A stretch of DNA of 64,000 nucleotides from Acidimicrobiaceae bacterium (GTDB lineage Bacteria; Actinomycetota; Acidimicrobiia; Acidimicrobiales; RAAP-2). Below, piece after piece: positions 30,985 through 39,629 of the stretch. Below the pieces are notes generated by a model that worked only from the letters and a program-made list of their open reading frames with translations, did not search any database and had not been told where the DNA came from. The stretch lies in NCBI GenBank assembly GCA_027314705.1, contig DAHVAJ010000022.1:1-64000 (forward strand). The letters run 5' to 3'. Positions within the stretch are counted from its first letter, which is position 1, and each line of letters opens with the position of its first letter. The position numbers and the translations under genes are program-made.

Positions 30985-32577
30985 TCAGCGGCGCAGCCCG
31001 GCCCGGAGCTGGGCGAGGCGCGATCCGACGTCGCGGGGCGGGCTCCGGTCCTGGCCGGCCCGCGACGCCCGGGCCACCGGGGCCAGCCAGGGGGAGGCCC
31101 GGCGCTCGACGGCCCGCCCCGCGCCCAGCCGGCGGGACCGGGCCCAGGAGCAGTGGAGGTCCCGGGAGGCGCGGGACAGGGCCACGTAGAGCAGGCGCCG
31201 CTCCTCGGCCCGGGCCTCGTCGGTGGCGGCGTGGACGACGGGCACGTAGCCCTCCTCCAGGCCGACCACGAAGACGGCCGTCCACTCGAGGCCCTTCGCC
31301 CGGTGGAAGGTGGCCAGTTCGACCGCGCCCCGGCCGCCGGGTGGTGCGCCGTCCGCCTCGCCCTCCGACTCCGGTCCCGGCGCGTCGCGCCAGGGGACGC
31401 CGGCCCGCTCCAGGGCCCGCCGGACCACGCCGAGCTGGTCGTGGGTACGGGCCAGCACGGCCTGGTCCGACCAGGCCGTGCCGGCCGCCGACCGGTCGAG
31501 GACGAGGGACGCCACCCCCTCGGCCTCGGCCCGCTCGTCGTCGTAGGCGGTGACGACGGGCATCGGGCCGTCCGGCCGGGCCGACCGGGGGGGAGCCACC
31601 TCGGTCTGACCCAGGGCGGCCGCGGCCGCGGCCACCACCTGGGGCGTACAGCGGTGGTTGCGGTCGAGGTGGACCGTCTCGAGCCCGGCGAGGACGTCGG
31701 GGAGCGAGCGCAGGAGCCCGGCGTCGGCCCCGTTCCACCCGTAGATGGCCTGGTTCGGATCGCCCACCACGCACAGGTCGGCACCCTCGCCGAGCAGGGC
31801 CGTGAGCAGACGGAACTGGGCCGGGTTGACGTCTTGGAACTCGTCGACGAAGAGGTGGCGGTACCGCCACCGGGCCCGTTCGGCGGCGGCGCCGTCGGCG
31901 AGGAGCAGGTCGCCGGCGCGCAGGAGGACGTCGTCGAGGTCGAGCTGGCCCCGGCGCCCGAGGGCGGCCTGGTAGGCGGCGTAGGTCGCGGCCACCCACT
32001 CGCCGGGGACGGCGTCGCGCCCGGCGGCCGTGGCGGCCCGGGCGTACTCGGCCGGTCCGAGGCACCGGGCCTTGGCCCAGGCGATCTCGGCGTCGACCGC
32101 CGCGGCCCGGGCCGGCCCGTCCACGAGCTCGGCGAGGAGCCGCGCCCGGTGGTCCACGAGGACGGGGACGGCGCGGCCGGTGTCGTCGGCCTCCCTCCGC
32201 AGCAGGGTGAGGGCGAGCTGGTGGAGGGTGCCGGCCCGGACCCCGGATGCCGGGACGCCCCCCGGACCGACCGGGGACGAGACGGGGGCGCCGGAGGCCG
32301 CGAGCCGGGCCCGCAGCTCGCGGGCGGCCTTGCGGGTGAAGGTGCAGACCAGGGTGTGGTCGGCCTGGGCCGAGCCGTCGAGGACGCGCCGGGCCACCCG
32401 CAGGGTCAGGACCCGGGTCTTGCCCGAACCCGCCCCGGCCACCACGCACAGCCGGGCGGCCGGGGAGTCGACGGCCCGGCACTGGGCCTCGGTCAACCCG
32501 GCGGCGGCGCGGCGGAACGCCCCGTCGGATGCGGGGCGCGTCCCGGGAGCGGCCGGCACGGGGACGGGGGGATCCAC
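30985..32577 (-). CDS. UvrD/Rep-like SF1 DNA helicase, compact
   Basis: 530-residue 3'-5' helicase of superfamily 1A. Motifs in order: VVAGAGSGKTRVLTLR (Walker A, 48-54), CTFTRKAARELRARL, VDEFQDVNPAQFRLL (Walker B), CVVGDPNQAIYGWNGAD, LDRNHRCT, VELATFHRAKGLEWTAVFVVGL and LLYVALSRASRDL. It is shorter than UvrD/PcrA (about 700-780), with reduced 1B/2B subdomains, closest to the core of mycobacterial UvrD2 but without an HRDC domain. TAGCCT (minus strand) 7 nt before the GTG at 32577 marks a leaderless start; the frame continues to 33033, which would overlap the divergent hydrolase. Confidence 0.85.
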   Translation of the reverse strand: MDPPVPVPAAPGTRPASDGAFRRAAAGLTEAQCRAVDSPAARLCVVAGAGSGKTRVLTLRVARRVLDGSAQADHTLVCTFTRKAARELRARLAASGAPVSSPVGPGGVPASGVRAGTLHQLALTLLRREADDTGRAVPVLVDHRARLLAELVDGPARAAAVDAEIAWAKARCLGPAEYARAATAAGRDAVPGEWVAATYAAYQAALGRRGQLDLDDVLLRAGDLLLADGAAAERARWRYRHLFVDEFQDVNPAQFRLLTALLGEGADLCVVGDPNQAIYGWNGADAGLLRSLPDVLAGLETVHLDRNHRCTPQVVAAAAAALGQTEVAPPRSARPDGPMPVVTAYDDERAEAEGVASLVLDRSAAGTAWSDQAVLARTHDQLGVVRRALERAGVPWRDAPGPESEGEADGAPPGGRGAVELATFHRAKGLEWTAVFVVGLEEGYVPVVHAATDEARAEERRLLYVALSRASRDLHCSWARSRRLGAGRAVERRASPWLAPVARASRAGQDRSPPRDVGSRLAQLRAGLRR

Positions 32578-32683
32578 GGACCCGAGGCTATCGGCGGGGT
32601 GTGCCGCGGACCGGGCCCGTCGGCGGGCACCGGCCGGCGCCCGGCTGTCTGCCCCCTCCCGGGGCGCTCGGTAGGGTGTGCCG
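32578..32683. promoter_or_regulatory. Divergent leaderless promoters, helicase and hydrolase operon
   Basis: Minus-strand -10 TAGCCT (32585-32590) and plus-strand TAGGGT (32672-32677), each 6-7 nt from its GTG. Confidence 0.6.
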
Positions 32684-33445
32684 GTGCTGAAGTCGTTCGC
32701 CGCCGGTCGTCTCTTCGGCGCGTCCTGGGGCGACGGGCCGGCCACCGTGCTCGCCCTCCACGGGTGGCGCCGCTCCCACGAGGACTTCGCCGCCGTCTTC
32801 GATCGGCCCGGCGCCCCGCCGGCGGTGGCCCCCGACCTCCCCGGCTTCGGGGCGGCACCTCCCCCGCCCGAGGCCTGGGGGACGGCGGCGTACGCCGCCC
32901 ACCTGGTGCCCCTCTTCGAGGACAAGGGGGTGCTGGCCGACCGGGTGGTCGTGCTCGGCCACTCCTTCGGGGGTCGGGTGGCGGTGCGCCTGGCCCGGCT
33001 GGTCCCCGACCGTGTCGACCGGCTCGTCCTCACCGGGGTGCCGCTGCTCGCGTCGGCAGGCCGGCGACCCCGGCCGGCCCCGGGGTACCGCCTGGGCCGG
33101 CGTCTCCACCGGATGGGACTGGTCTCCGGGGACCGGATGGAGGCGATGCGCCGGAGGTACGGCTCGCCCGACTACCGGGCCGCCGAGGGCGTGATGCGGG
33201 CCGTCCTCGTCGGACTGCTCGCCGACTCCTACCTCGAGGACATGGCCGCCACCCGCTGCCCCGTCGACCTGGTCTGGGGCGCGGCCGACACCGAGGTGCC
33301 CCTCGAGGTGGCCGAGCGGGCGCAGGCCTGCTTCCCGTCGGCGACGCTCCGGGTGCTCGACGGGGTCGGCCACCTCACGCCGACCGAGGCGCCCGCCGCC
33401 CTCCTCGCCGCCGTCACCGGCGCGCCGGACCTGCCCGCCCGGTGA
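32684..33445 (+). CDS. Alpha/beta hydrolase, first gene of a Mur-ligase operon
   Basis: 253-residue hydrolase: VLALHGWRRSHEDFA (oxyanion region), VVVLGHSFGGRVAVRLA (nucleophile Ser), VWGAADTEVPLEVAERA (acid Asp) and LDGVGHLTPTEAP (His). TAGGGT (32672-32677) sits 6 nt before the GTG at 32684; the GTG at 32678 is in frame but too close to be leaderless. Its stop overlaps the start of the membrane Mur ligase by 4 bp, so it likely acts in the same pathway, perhaps on a peptide or ester of a cell-wall precursor. The substrate is unknown. Confidence 0.85.
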   Translation: MLKSFAAGRLFGASWGDGPATVLALHGWRRSHEDFAAVFDRPGAPPAVAPDLPGFGAAPPPPEAWGTAAYAAHLVPLFEDKGVLADRVVVLGHSFGGRVAVRLARLVPDRVDRLVLTGVPLLASAGRRPRPAPGYRLGRRLHRMGLVSGDRMEAMRRRYGSPDYRAAEGVMRAVLVGLLADSYLEDMAATRCPVDLVWGAADTEVPLEVAERAQACFPSATLRVLDGVGHLTPTEAPAALLAAVTGAPDLPAR

Positions 33446-35025
33446 GCCCGGCCCCGACGCTCGGCGCGCTCGGACCGGCCGCGCTCCACGGCCCCGCCGC
33501 CTGGGTGACGACCGCGGCCTGCGTGGCCGCCTGCGTGCCCGCGGGGCTGCGCTGGCTGCGGGTGGCCCAGCGCGAGCACTACCTGGGCGGAGCGGTGGCC
33601 CGCTTCGCGGTCCGCTGGTGGCGCCTAGCGCCGGCCAACCCGGCGCTGGCCGCCCTGGCCCTGGCCGGCGCCGTCCTCTCGTTCCGCTGGCCCCTCGCCG
33701 GGCTGGCCACGGCGGCCGCCGTGGCCGCCGGTCCCCGGGGCCTCTCGGTCCGGGGCCGGACCGCACCCCTGCACTGGACCCGGCGCCTGCGCACCCTGGC
33801 CGCGGCCTCGGGCGGCCTGGTGGTCGCCGTGGTGGCGGCCGGTGCCGCGGTGGGGCCGGTCTCGGCTGCGGCCGTGGTCGTCGCCCTCCTCGTCCCCCTC
33901 CTCGTCGACCTGGCCTGCCGGGCCATCGCCCCCCTCGAGCGCCGGCTCGGCCGGCACTTCGTCGACGAGGCCGCCGCCCGGCTGGCCCGGGTCGCCCCCA
34001 CCGTGGTGGGCGTCACCGGCTCGTTCGGCAAGACCTCCACCAAGGGCCACATCGCCCACCTCCTCCGACCCACCCGCTCGGTGGTGGCCACCCCGGCCAG
34101 CTTCAACAACCGGGCCGGCCTGGCCCGGGCCGTCAACGAGCACCTGGCCGACGGCACGGAGGTCTTCGTGGCCGAGATGGGCACCTACCGGCCCGGCGAG
34201 ATCGCCGACCTGTGCTCGTGGTGTCCGCCGGCCATCGCCGTCATCACGGCCATCGGCCCGGTCCACCTCGAGCGGTTCGGCTCCGAGGCGCGCATCCTCG
34301 AGGCCAAGGCCGAGATCCTGGCCACCGCCGGCGACCTGGTGCTCCCGGTCGACGACCCGCGGCTGGCCGCCCTGGCCGACCGCTGCGCCGCCGAGGGACG
34401 CCGGGTGGTGCGGTGCTCGGCGGTGGACCGCACCGCCGGCGTCTGCGTGACCCGTGGTCCCGACGGGCGGGTCTCCGTGCTGGCCGACGGCCGGCTCCTG
34501 GCCGAGGACGTGGCCGTGCCGCCGGGGGCCCAGCCGACCAACCTGGCCTGTGCCGTGGCCGTGGCCCTGCTGCTCGGGGTGGAGCGCGACGCGCTGGGCG
34601 GGCGCCTGGCCGGCCTCCCCGCGGTCGACCACCGCCTCCAGGCCGGCCGGGCGGGATCGGGGGCGGTGGTCCTGGACGACACCTACAACGCCAACCCGTC
34701 CGGGGCGGCCGAGGCCCTGGCCGCCCTGGCCGCGTCCGGCGCGCCGGGACGGCGGGTGGTCGTCACCCCGGGCATGGTCGAGCTCGGTCCCCGCCAGGAC
34801 GAGGAGAACCGGCGCTTCGGCCAGGCCATCGCCGGCGTGGCCACCGACGTGATCGTGGTCGGACGGACCAACCGGGCCGCCCTGCTCGCCGGGGTGGGCG
34901 CCCCGGCCGGCGTCGAGGTCCGTGCCGTGCGCCGCCGGGACGAGGCCGTCGGGTGGGTCCGCGCCCACCTCGGGGCCGACGACGCCGTGCTGTACGAGAA
35001 CGACCTGCCGGACCACTACCCTTAG
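33442..35025 (+). CDS. MurF-like Mur ligase with N-terminal membrane domain
   Basis: 527-residue protein. Residues 1-165 contain about four to five transmembrane helices, a part absent from canonical MurF. From about 188 a Mur ligase core follows: GVTGSFGKTSTKGHI (P-loop, 190-198), FNNRAGLARAVNEHL, EMGTYRPGEIADLCSW, HLERFGS with EAKAEIL (carbamylated Lys region), and VVLDDTYNANPSG, which matches the MurF DDxYNANP motif. The C-terminal domain ends DLPDHYP. It probably adds a dipeptide or amino acid to a membrane-linked or periplasmic-facing precursor. It is separate from the usual dcw cluster and is paired with a Ddl-like gene; the substrate is inference. Confidence 0.8.
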   Translation: MSPAPTLGALGPAALHGPAAWVTTAACVAACVPAGLRWLRVAQREHYLGGAVARFAVRWWRLAPANPALAALALAGAVLSFRWPLAGLATAAAVAAGPRGLSVRGRTAPLHWTRRLRTLAAASGGLVVAVVAAGAAVGPVSAAAVVVALLVPLLVDLACRAIAPLERRLGRHFVDEAAARLARVAPTVVGVTGSFGKTSTKGHIAHLLRPTRSVVATPASFNNRAGLARAVNEHLADGTEVFVAEMGTYRPGEIADLCSWCPPAIAVITAIGPVHLERFGSEARILEAKAEILATAGDLVLPVDDPRLAALADRCAAEGRRVVRCSAVDRTAGVCVTRGPDGRVSVLADGRLLAEDVAVPPGAQPTNLACAVAVALLLGVERDALGGRLAGLPAVDHRLQAGRAGSGAVVLDDTYNANPSGAAEALAALAASGAPGRRVVVTPGMVELGPRQDEENRRFGQAIAGVATDVIVVGRTNRAALLAGVGAPAGVEVRAVRRRDEAVGWVRAHLGADDAVLYENDLPDHYP

Positions 35026-35096
35026 GCCGTCCCGCGGCCGTGGCACCCGCTGCCGGCGCGCCGACCCCCAGCCCCGATCGGAGGAGCCCACCCACC

Positions 35097-36206
35097 GTGC
35101 CCGACGTCGCCGTGATCTTCGGAGGGCCCTCGCCCGAGCACGACGTGAGCGTGCTCACCGGACTCCAGGCCGCTCGGGGGCTCGCCGGCCGAGGAGGGAC
35201 ACCGCGGGCCCTCTACTGGTCGAAGACCGGAGCGTGGTTCGAGGTCGACGCGGCACTGGAGGCCGAGGCCTTCCTCGACGGGGTGCCTCGGGGGGCCTCC
35301 CGCCTCACGTTCGTCGCCGCTCCCGGCGGCGGGTTCAGCGAGCCCGGGGGCCGCCTGGGCCGTGCCCGTCCGGTCGAGATCGACGCCGCCCTGGTCTGCT
35401 GTCACGGCGGCCCCGGCGAGGACGGAACCCTGCAGGCCGCCCTCGACCTCGCCGGGGTGCGCTACTCGGGCCCGAGCGTGGCCGGTGCCGCCCTGGGCAT
35501 GGACAAGCTGGCCTTCGGCGCGGTGGCGGTCGACGCCGGTCTGCCCACCCTGCCCCGGGTGCTGCTCACCGCCGAGGGTCCCGAGCCCGGCTTCCCCGGC
35601 CCCTACATCGTCAAGCCCCGCTTCGGCGGCTCCTCCATCGGGATCGAGGTGGTCGAGGATCTCGCCACCGCCCGGGCCCGGCTGGGGGCCAACCCCCACC
35701 TGTGGGCCGGGGCCGTGCTCGAGCCGTACCGCCCGGACCTCGCCGACCTGCAGGTGGCCGTCCGGTCCTGGCCGGAGCTGGAGCTGTCGGCCGTCGAGCG
35801 GCCGCTGCGGTCACGCGAGGACACCGAGATCCTCGACTACCGCGACAAGTACGTGGCCGGTGAGGGGATGGCCGGCGCCCGTCGCGAGCTGCCCGCCCGC
35901 ATCGACCCGACGCTCGAGACCCGACTGCGGGAGGCGGCCCTCCGTATCGGCGCCCTGGCCGGGGTGCGCGGCGTGGCCCGCATCGACTTCCTCTCGGACG
36001 GCGACGAGCTCGTGGTCAACGAGGTCAACACCGTCCCCGGGTCGCTCGCCCGGTACCTCTGGGTCGCTCCGGTCGTGCCCTTCTCCACCCTCCTGGCCGA
36101 CCTGCTCGAGGAGGCCCGCCACCGGCCGACCCACGCCTACTCGGCGGCCGGCGCCGACGGCACGGTGCTGCGCTCGGCCGGCTCCATCGCCGGCAAGCTG
36201 GGCTGA
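35097..36206 (+). CDS. D-alanine-D-alanine ligase family protein
   Basis: 369-residue ATP-grasp ligase. The Ddl signature is complete: DVAVIFGGPSPEHDVSVLTG at the N-terminus, CCHGGPGEDGTLQAALDLAG, YSGPSVAGAALGMDK, YIVKPRFGGSSIGIEVVED, and RIDFLSDGDELVVNEVNTVPG with the metal Asp, Glu and Asn. It should make D-Ala-D-Ala or a related dipeptide, which the adjacent MurF-like enzyme could use. Start GTG 35097, with GGAGGAG about 10 nt upstream. It may be a second Ddl next to a housekeeping one outside this window. Confidence 0.85.
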   Translation: MPDVAVIFGGPSPEHDVSVLTGLQAARGLAGRGGTPRALYWSKTGAWFEVDAALEAEAFLDGVPRGASRLTFVAAPGGGFSEPGGRLGRARPVEIDAALVCCHGGPGEDGTLQAALDLAGVRYSGPSVAGAALGMDKLAFGAVAVDAGLPTLPRVLLTAEGPEPGFPGPYIVKPRFGGSSIGIEVVEDLATARARLGANPHLWAGAVLEPYRPDLADLQVAVRSWPELELSAVERPLRSREDTEILDYRDKYVAGEGMAGARRELPARIDPTLETRLREAALRIGALAGVRGVARIDFLSDGDELVVNEVNTVPGSLARYLWVAPVVPFSTLLADLLEEARHRPTHAYSAAGADGTVLRSAGSIAGKLG

Positions 36207-36211
36207 GGCCC

Positions 36212-36700
36212 TTGGCCGCACGCCGGCTCCGGCTCCTGCCCTCCGAGCAGGTCCTGGTCGACATCCGGCCGCACTGGACGTCCCTCACGGCCCCGCTGCT
36301 CACGACCCTGGTGGTCGTCGCCGTCGGGGTCACCCTGGACGTGACCCTGCCCCACTCCTCGACCACCGTCCACTGGATCGAGGGGGCGGTGGTCGGCGTG
36401 CCCTGCCTCTGGCTGGCCGTCCGCCTGGTGCGCTGGCGCCGGGCCGGGGTGGTGCTCACCACCTACCGGCTCGTCGACCGCCGGGGCGGCGCCACCGAGT
36501 TCGCCCTCGCCGACATCGAGGAGGTGGTGGCCGTCCAGGGGGTGGCGCGGCGGCTCCTCGGGACCGGGAGCCTCGACGTCGTCCCGTGGGGCGAGGAGGT
36601 CGGCCACCGGGTGCCGGACGTCCGTCACCCCGACGTGCTGGCCCGGATCGTCACCCGCCGGCTGACCCCGCCCGATGCGGAGCCGGAGCGCTGGGGGTAG
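36212..36700 (+). CDS. Membrane PH-domain (bPH2-type) protein
   Basis: 162 residues; two adjacent hydrophobic segments (about 28-46 and 53-70) followed by a short beta-rich bacterial PH domain with YRLVDRRGGATEFALADIEEV and GTGSLDVVPWG. Such proteins occur widely in actinobacteria with unknown roles at the membrane. It starts with TTG 5 nt after the Ddl-like stop and so is in the Mur/Ddl operon. Its last 50 bp overlap the 3' end of galK. Confidence 0.65.
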   Translation: MAARRLRLLPSEQVLVDIRPHWTSLTAPLLTTLVVVAVGVTLDVTLPHSSTTVHWIEGAVVGVPCLWLAVRLVRWRRAGVVLTTYRLVDRRGGATEFALADIEEVVAVQGVARRLLGTGSLDVVPWGEEVGHRVPDVRHPDVLARIVTRRLTPPDAEPERWG

Positions 36701-37748
36701 CAGCGGACGGCGATCCGTCGCCGGTGGGGCCGAGGGCGCCGTCGGCGGCCCGGACCCGCCAGGCCGGGCGGTCGAGGCCGGCCGGGTCGAGGGCGCCCGG
36801 TTCGGCCAGCACCACCACGCACCCCCCGAAGCCGGCACCGGTGAGCCGGGCCCCGAACGTGCCCGGGCGGGCCCGCAGATCGGCCACCAGCGCGTCGAGC
36901 TCCGGGGTGGAGACCTCGAAGTCGGTGGCCAGGCTGGCGTGGGACTCGTCGAGCAGGGCGCCGGCGACGGCCAGGTCGCCTCGGGCCAGGGCCGCGGCCG
37001 CCCCCCGGACCCGCCGGCACTCGGTCACCACGTGGCGGGCCCGGCGGCGCAGCCGCGGGTCGGCCAACCCGGCCAGGTCGTCCTCCCCGGCCAGGCCCAG
37101 CGGCCGCCCGACGCGGGCCGCCGCCGCCGCACACTCCGCCACCCGGTCGGCGTAGGGCGCGTTGCGCAGGTCGCGACGGGTGCCCGAGTCGACCACCACC
37201 ACCTCGGCCCCCTCCGGCACGGGCACGTGCTCGGTGGCCAGGGAGGCGAAGTCGACCAGCAGGGCGTGTCCCCGCCGACCGCCGGCGCAGACCAGGGGGT
37301 CGAGGAGTCCGACCGGGACGCCGGTACGGTGCTCGGCCTCCTGGCAGAGCCGGGCCACCTCCTCGGGCGTGCCGCCGGCCCCGAAGAGGGCGCAGAGGGC
37401 CACCCCGACGGCGGCGCTGGAGGAGAGTCCGGCCCCGGCCGGCAGAGTGGAGGACACCCGCAGGACCCCCCCGGTGGCCGGCCGGGCCAGTGACACGACG
37501 GCGGCCACCAGGCGGGCCCAGACCGGCTCGAGCCGGGTGAGCGTGGCCGTCTCCGGGCGCCGGGGGATGCGGGCCACCTCGCCCGGGTAGGCGTCCGAGA
37601 CGACGGTGAACCCGTCGCCGCCCGGTTCCCACGCCACGGTCACCCCGAGGTCGACGGCCAGGGGCAGGGCCAGCCCGAGGTTGTAGTCGGTGTGGTCGCC
37701 GATGAGGTTGACCCGCCCGGGCCCGGTGGCCCACCGCTGCGCTGGCAC
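36651..37748 (-). CDS. galK: Galactokinase
   Basis: GHMP-superfamily sugar kinase of 365 residues. The galactokinase signature GPGRVNLIGDHTDYNLG is at residues 9-25, LPAGAGLSSSAAVGVAL is the ATP loop, and GARLTGAGFGGCVVVL is the third GHMP motif; VDSGTRRDL precedes the catalytic region. It would phosphorylate galactose to galactose-1-phosphate (Leloir pathway). No galT or galE is nearby. The GTG at 37748 has GGAGGGGG about 5 nt upstream. A Pro/Ala tail of about 25 residues is antisense to the bPH2 gene. Confidence 0.88.
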   Translation of the reverse strand: MPAQRWATGPGRVNLIGDHTDYNLGLALPLAVDLGVTVAWEPGGDGFTVVSDAYPGEVARIPRRPETATLTRLEPVWARLVAAVVSLARPATGGVLRVSSTLPAGAGLSSSAAVGVALCALFGAGGTPEEVARLCQEAEHRTGVPVGLLDPLVCAGGRRGHALLVDFASLATEHVPVPEGAEVVVVDSGTRRDLRNAPYADRVAECAAAAARVGRPLGLAGEDDLAGLADPRLRRRARHVVTECRRVRGAAAALARGDLAVAGALLDESHASLATDFEVSTPELDALVADLRARPGTFGARLTGAGFGGCVVVLAEPGALDPAGLDRPAWRVRAADGALGPTGDGSPSAATPSAPAPHRAGSAGG

Positions 37749-37844
37749 CGTGCCCCCTCCGTGCGGACGTGGGCCGGCGGCCGGCCCCCGGCCACGCTAT
37801 CGCCGCACCGCGACCGGTCTCCGACCGCCTACCATGCTGGTCCG

Positions 37845-38348
37845 ATGTTCGACGAACTGCTCCGAGCCAACGCCGACTACGCCGGCCACTTCGCCCTCGC
37901 CGGGGTCCCCCCGATCGCGGCCAGAGGGTTCTCGCTGGTCACGTGCATGGACAGCCGGATCGAGCCCCTGACCATGCTCGGCCTCGTCCCGGGGGATGCC
38001 AAGATCCTGCGCAACGCCGGCGGGCGGGTGACCGACGATGTGCTGCGCTCGCTGGTCCTCGCCACCTCCTTGCTCGGCGTCCGCGAGATCGCCGTGATGC
38101 AGCACACCAAGTGCGCCCTGGCCGATCGCACCGACGGGGCCGTCCATGCCGATCTGGCGGCCCAGGGCATCCACGGTGCCGACGACTGGGCGTTCCTGGC
38201 CATGCCCGATCCGGACCGGTCGCTCCACGACGACGTGGCTGCGGTGCGGGCCTGCACCCTCCTGCCCGCGGGGGTCCGGGTCGAGGGGTGGCGCTACGAC
38301 GTCGAGACCGGCCTCGTCCACCGCATCGTCCCGTCCGGGCCGACGTGA
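37845..38348 (+). CDS. Beta-class carbonic anhydrase
   Basis: Zinc enzyme interconverting CO2 and bicarbonate, 167 residues, similar in size to mycobacterial Rv1284. Ligands are visible: CMDSR (C34, D36, R38), and HTKC (H87, C90) after EIAVMQ. The ILRNAGG motif is present. Bicarbonate may serve the carboxylases of the organism. TACCAT (37830-37835) lies 9 nt before the ATG, a likely leaderless start. Confidence 0.9.
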   Translation: MFDELLRANADYAGHFALAGVPPIAARGFSLVTCMDSRIEPLTMLGLVPGDAKILRNAGGRVTDDVLRSLVLATSLLGVREIAVMQHTKCALADRTDGAVHADLAAQGIHGADDWAFLAMPDPDRSLHDDVAAVRACTLLPAGVRVEGWRYDVETGLVHRIVPSGPT

Positions 38349-38359
38349 CCGGGGCGCAC

Positions 38360-38394
38360 TTGACCCCCGCGCGGCGGTGGGCCAGCATCCCGCC
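38360..38394 (+). promoter_or_regulatory. Promoter of the mcr leader frame
   Basis: -35 TTGACC (38360-38365), 17-nt spacer, -10 CAGCAT (38383-38388), and ATG 6 nt later at 38395. It is one of the few sites in the window with a consensus -35. Confidence 0.6.
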
Positions 38395-38466
38395 ATGGTG
38401 AGCACCGCCCCCACGGTCCCGACCGACCACGCCCCCGCCCCCGCCGGGCACGGGGGGCGGCGATGA
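38395..38466 (+). CDS. Leaderless 23-residue leader frame coupled to the racemase gene
   Basis: Short frame (MVSTAPTVPTD start, Pro/Ala/His rich) whose TGA overlaps the ATG of the CaiB-family gene (ATGA). With the promoter 6 nt before its start, the mRNA would begin at or very near this ATG, so ribosomes would reach the main gene by termination and reinitiation. Whether the peptide itself has a role is unknown; no SD is seen before 38463. Confidence 0.5.
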   Translation: MVSTAPTVPTDHAPAPAGHGGRR

Positions 38467-39608
38467 GCGGCCCCCTGGACGGGGTCCGCCTGATCGAGCT
38501 GGCCGGCATCGGCCCGGCCCCCTTCGCCGGCATGATGCTGGCCGACGCCGGCGCCGACATCCTCCGGTTCGACCGGTCCGACCGGGCCGCGTACCCGCCG
38601 AAGGACGGGGCCCACGTCGACCTCATGAACCGGGGGCGCCGGTCGGTGGCCGTCGACCTCAAGCACCCCGACGGGGTCGCGCTGGTGCTGCGCCTCGTCG
38701 AGCGGGCCGACGGCCTCATGGAGGGCTTCCGGCCCGGAGTGGCCGAGCGCCTGGGGCTGGGCCCCCACGTCTGCCTGGCCCGCAACCCCCGCCTCGTCTA
38801 CGGCCGGATGACCGGGTGGGGCCAGGACGGCCCGTTGGCCCCGACGGCCGGCCACGACATCGACTACATCGCCGTGGCCGGCGCCCTGGAGGCAGTGGGC
38901 CGGGCCGGGGAGCGCCCGGTGCCGCCCCTCAACCTGGTGGGCGACTTCGGGGGCGGCGGGATGCTGCTCGCCTTCGGCATGGTGGCGGCCATCCTCGGGG
39001 CCCGGGCCACCGGCGCGGGCCAGGTCGTCGACGCGGCCATGGTCGACGGCGCCGCCGCCCTCATGACCATGACCTACACCCTCCGCCAGTCGGGGATCTG
39101 GCGGGACGTCCGGGGCACCAACATGCTCGACACCGGCGCCCACTTCTACGAGGTCTACGAGACCTCCGACGGCGGCTTCATCGGGGTCGGGGCCATCGAG
39201 CCCCAGTTCTACGCCGAGCTGCTCCGCCTCCTGGGTCTCGCCGGGGAGGACCTCCCGGACCAGATGGACCGGGAGGCGTGGCCGGCCATGAAGGAGCGCT
39301 TCGCCGCCGTCTTCGCCACCCGGACGCGCCACGAGTGGGCCGGGATCTTCGCCGGGACCGACGCCTGCGCGGCACCGGTGCTCTCGGTGGCCGAGGCCCC
39401 CGACCACCCCCACAACCGGTTCCGGGGCACCTTCACCGAGGTGGCCGGCGTCGTCCAGCCGGCGCCGGCGCCCCGCTTCCTCGGTACCCCGGGCGCCATC
39501 CGCCGGCCGCCTCCCAACCCGGGGCAGTACGGCGACGAGGCCCTGGCCGAGTGGGGGCTCGCCACCGAGGAGATCACCGGTCTGCGGGAGGCGGGCGCCA
39601 TCCGTTGA
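38463..39608 (+). CDS. Alpha-methylacyl-CoA racemase / CaiB-BaiF CoA-transferase family
   Basis: 381-residue enzyme of the family III CoA-transferase fold. Motifs LIELAGIGPAPFAGMMLAD, LDLKHPDG-type (SVAVDLKHPDGVALVL), GFRPGVAERLGLGP and RMTGWGQDGPL. The catalytic pair of mycobacterial alpha-methylacyl-CoA racemase, His then Asp 30 residues later, is matched by H131 (GHDIDYIAVAGAL) and D161 (NLVGDFGGGG), so racemisation of 2-methylacyl-CoA esters, as in sterol side-chain or branched fatty-acid degradation, is more likely than CoA transfer. This fits the acyl-CoA dehydrogenases in the window. Translation is probably coupled to the leader frame before it. Confidence 0.85.
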   Translation: MSGPLDGVRLIELAGIGPAPFAGMMLADAGADILRFDRSDRAAYPPKDGAHVDLMNRGRRSVAVDLKHPDGVALVLRLVERADGLMEGFRPGVAERLGLGPHVCLARNPRLVYGRMTGWGQDGPLAPTAGHDIDYIAVAGALEAVGRAGERPVPPLNLVGDFGGGGMLLAFGMVAAILGARATGAGQVVDAAMVDGAAALMTMTYTLRQSGIWRDVRGTNMLDTGAHFYEVYETSDGGFIGVGAIEPQFYAELLRLLGLAGEDLPDQMDREAWPAMKERFAAVFATRTRHEWAGIFAGTDACAAPVLSVAEAPDHPHNRFRGTFTEVAGVVQPAPAPRFLGTPGAIRRPPPNPGQYGDEALAEWGLATEEITGLREAGAIR

Positions 39609-39629
39609 GCCCGCCCGCCGGCCCGGAGA

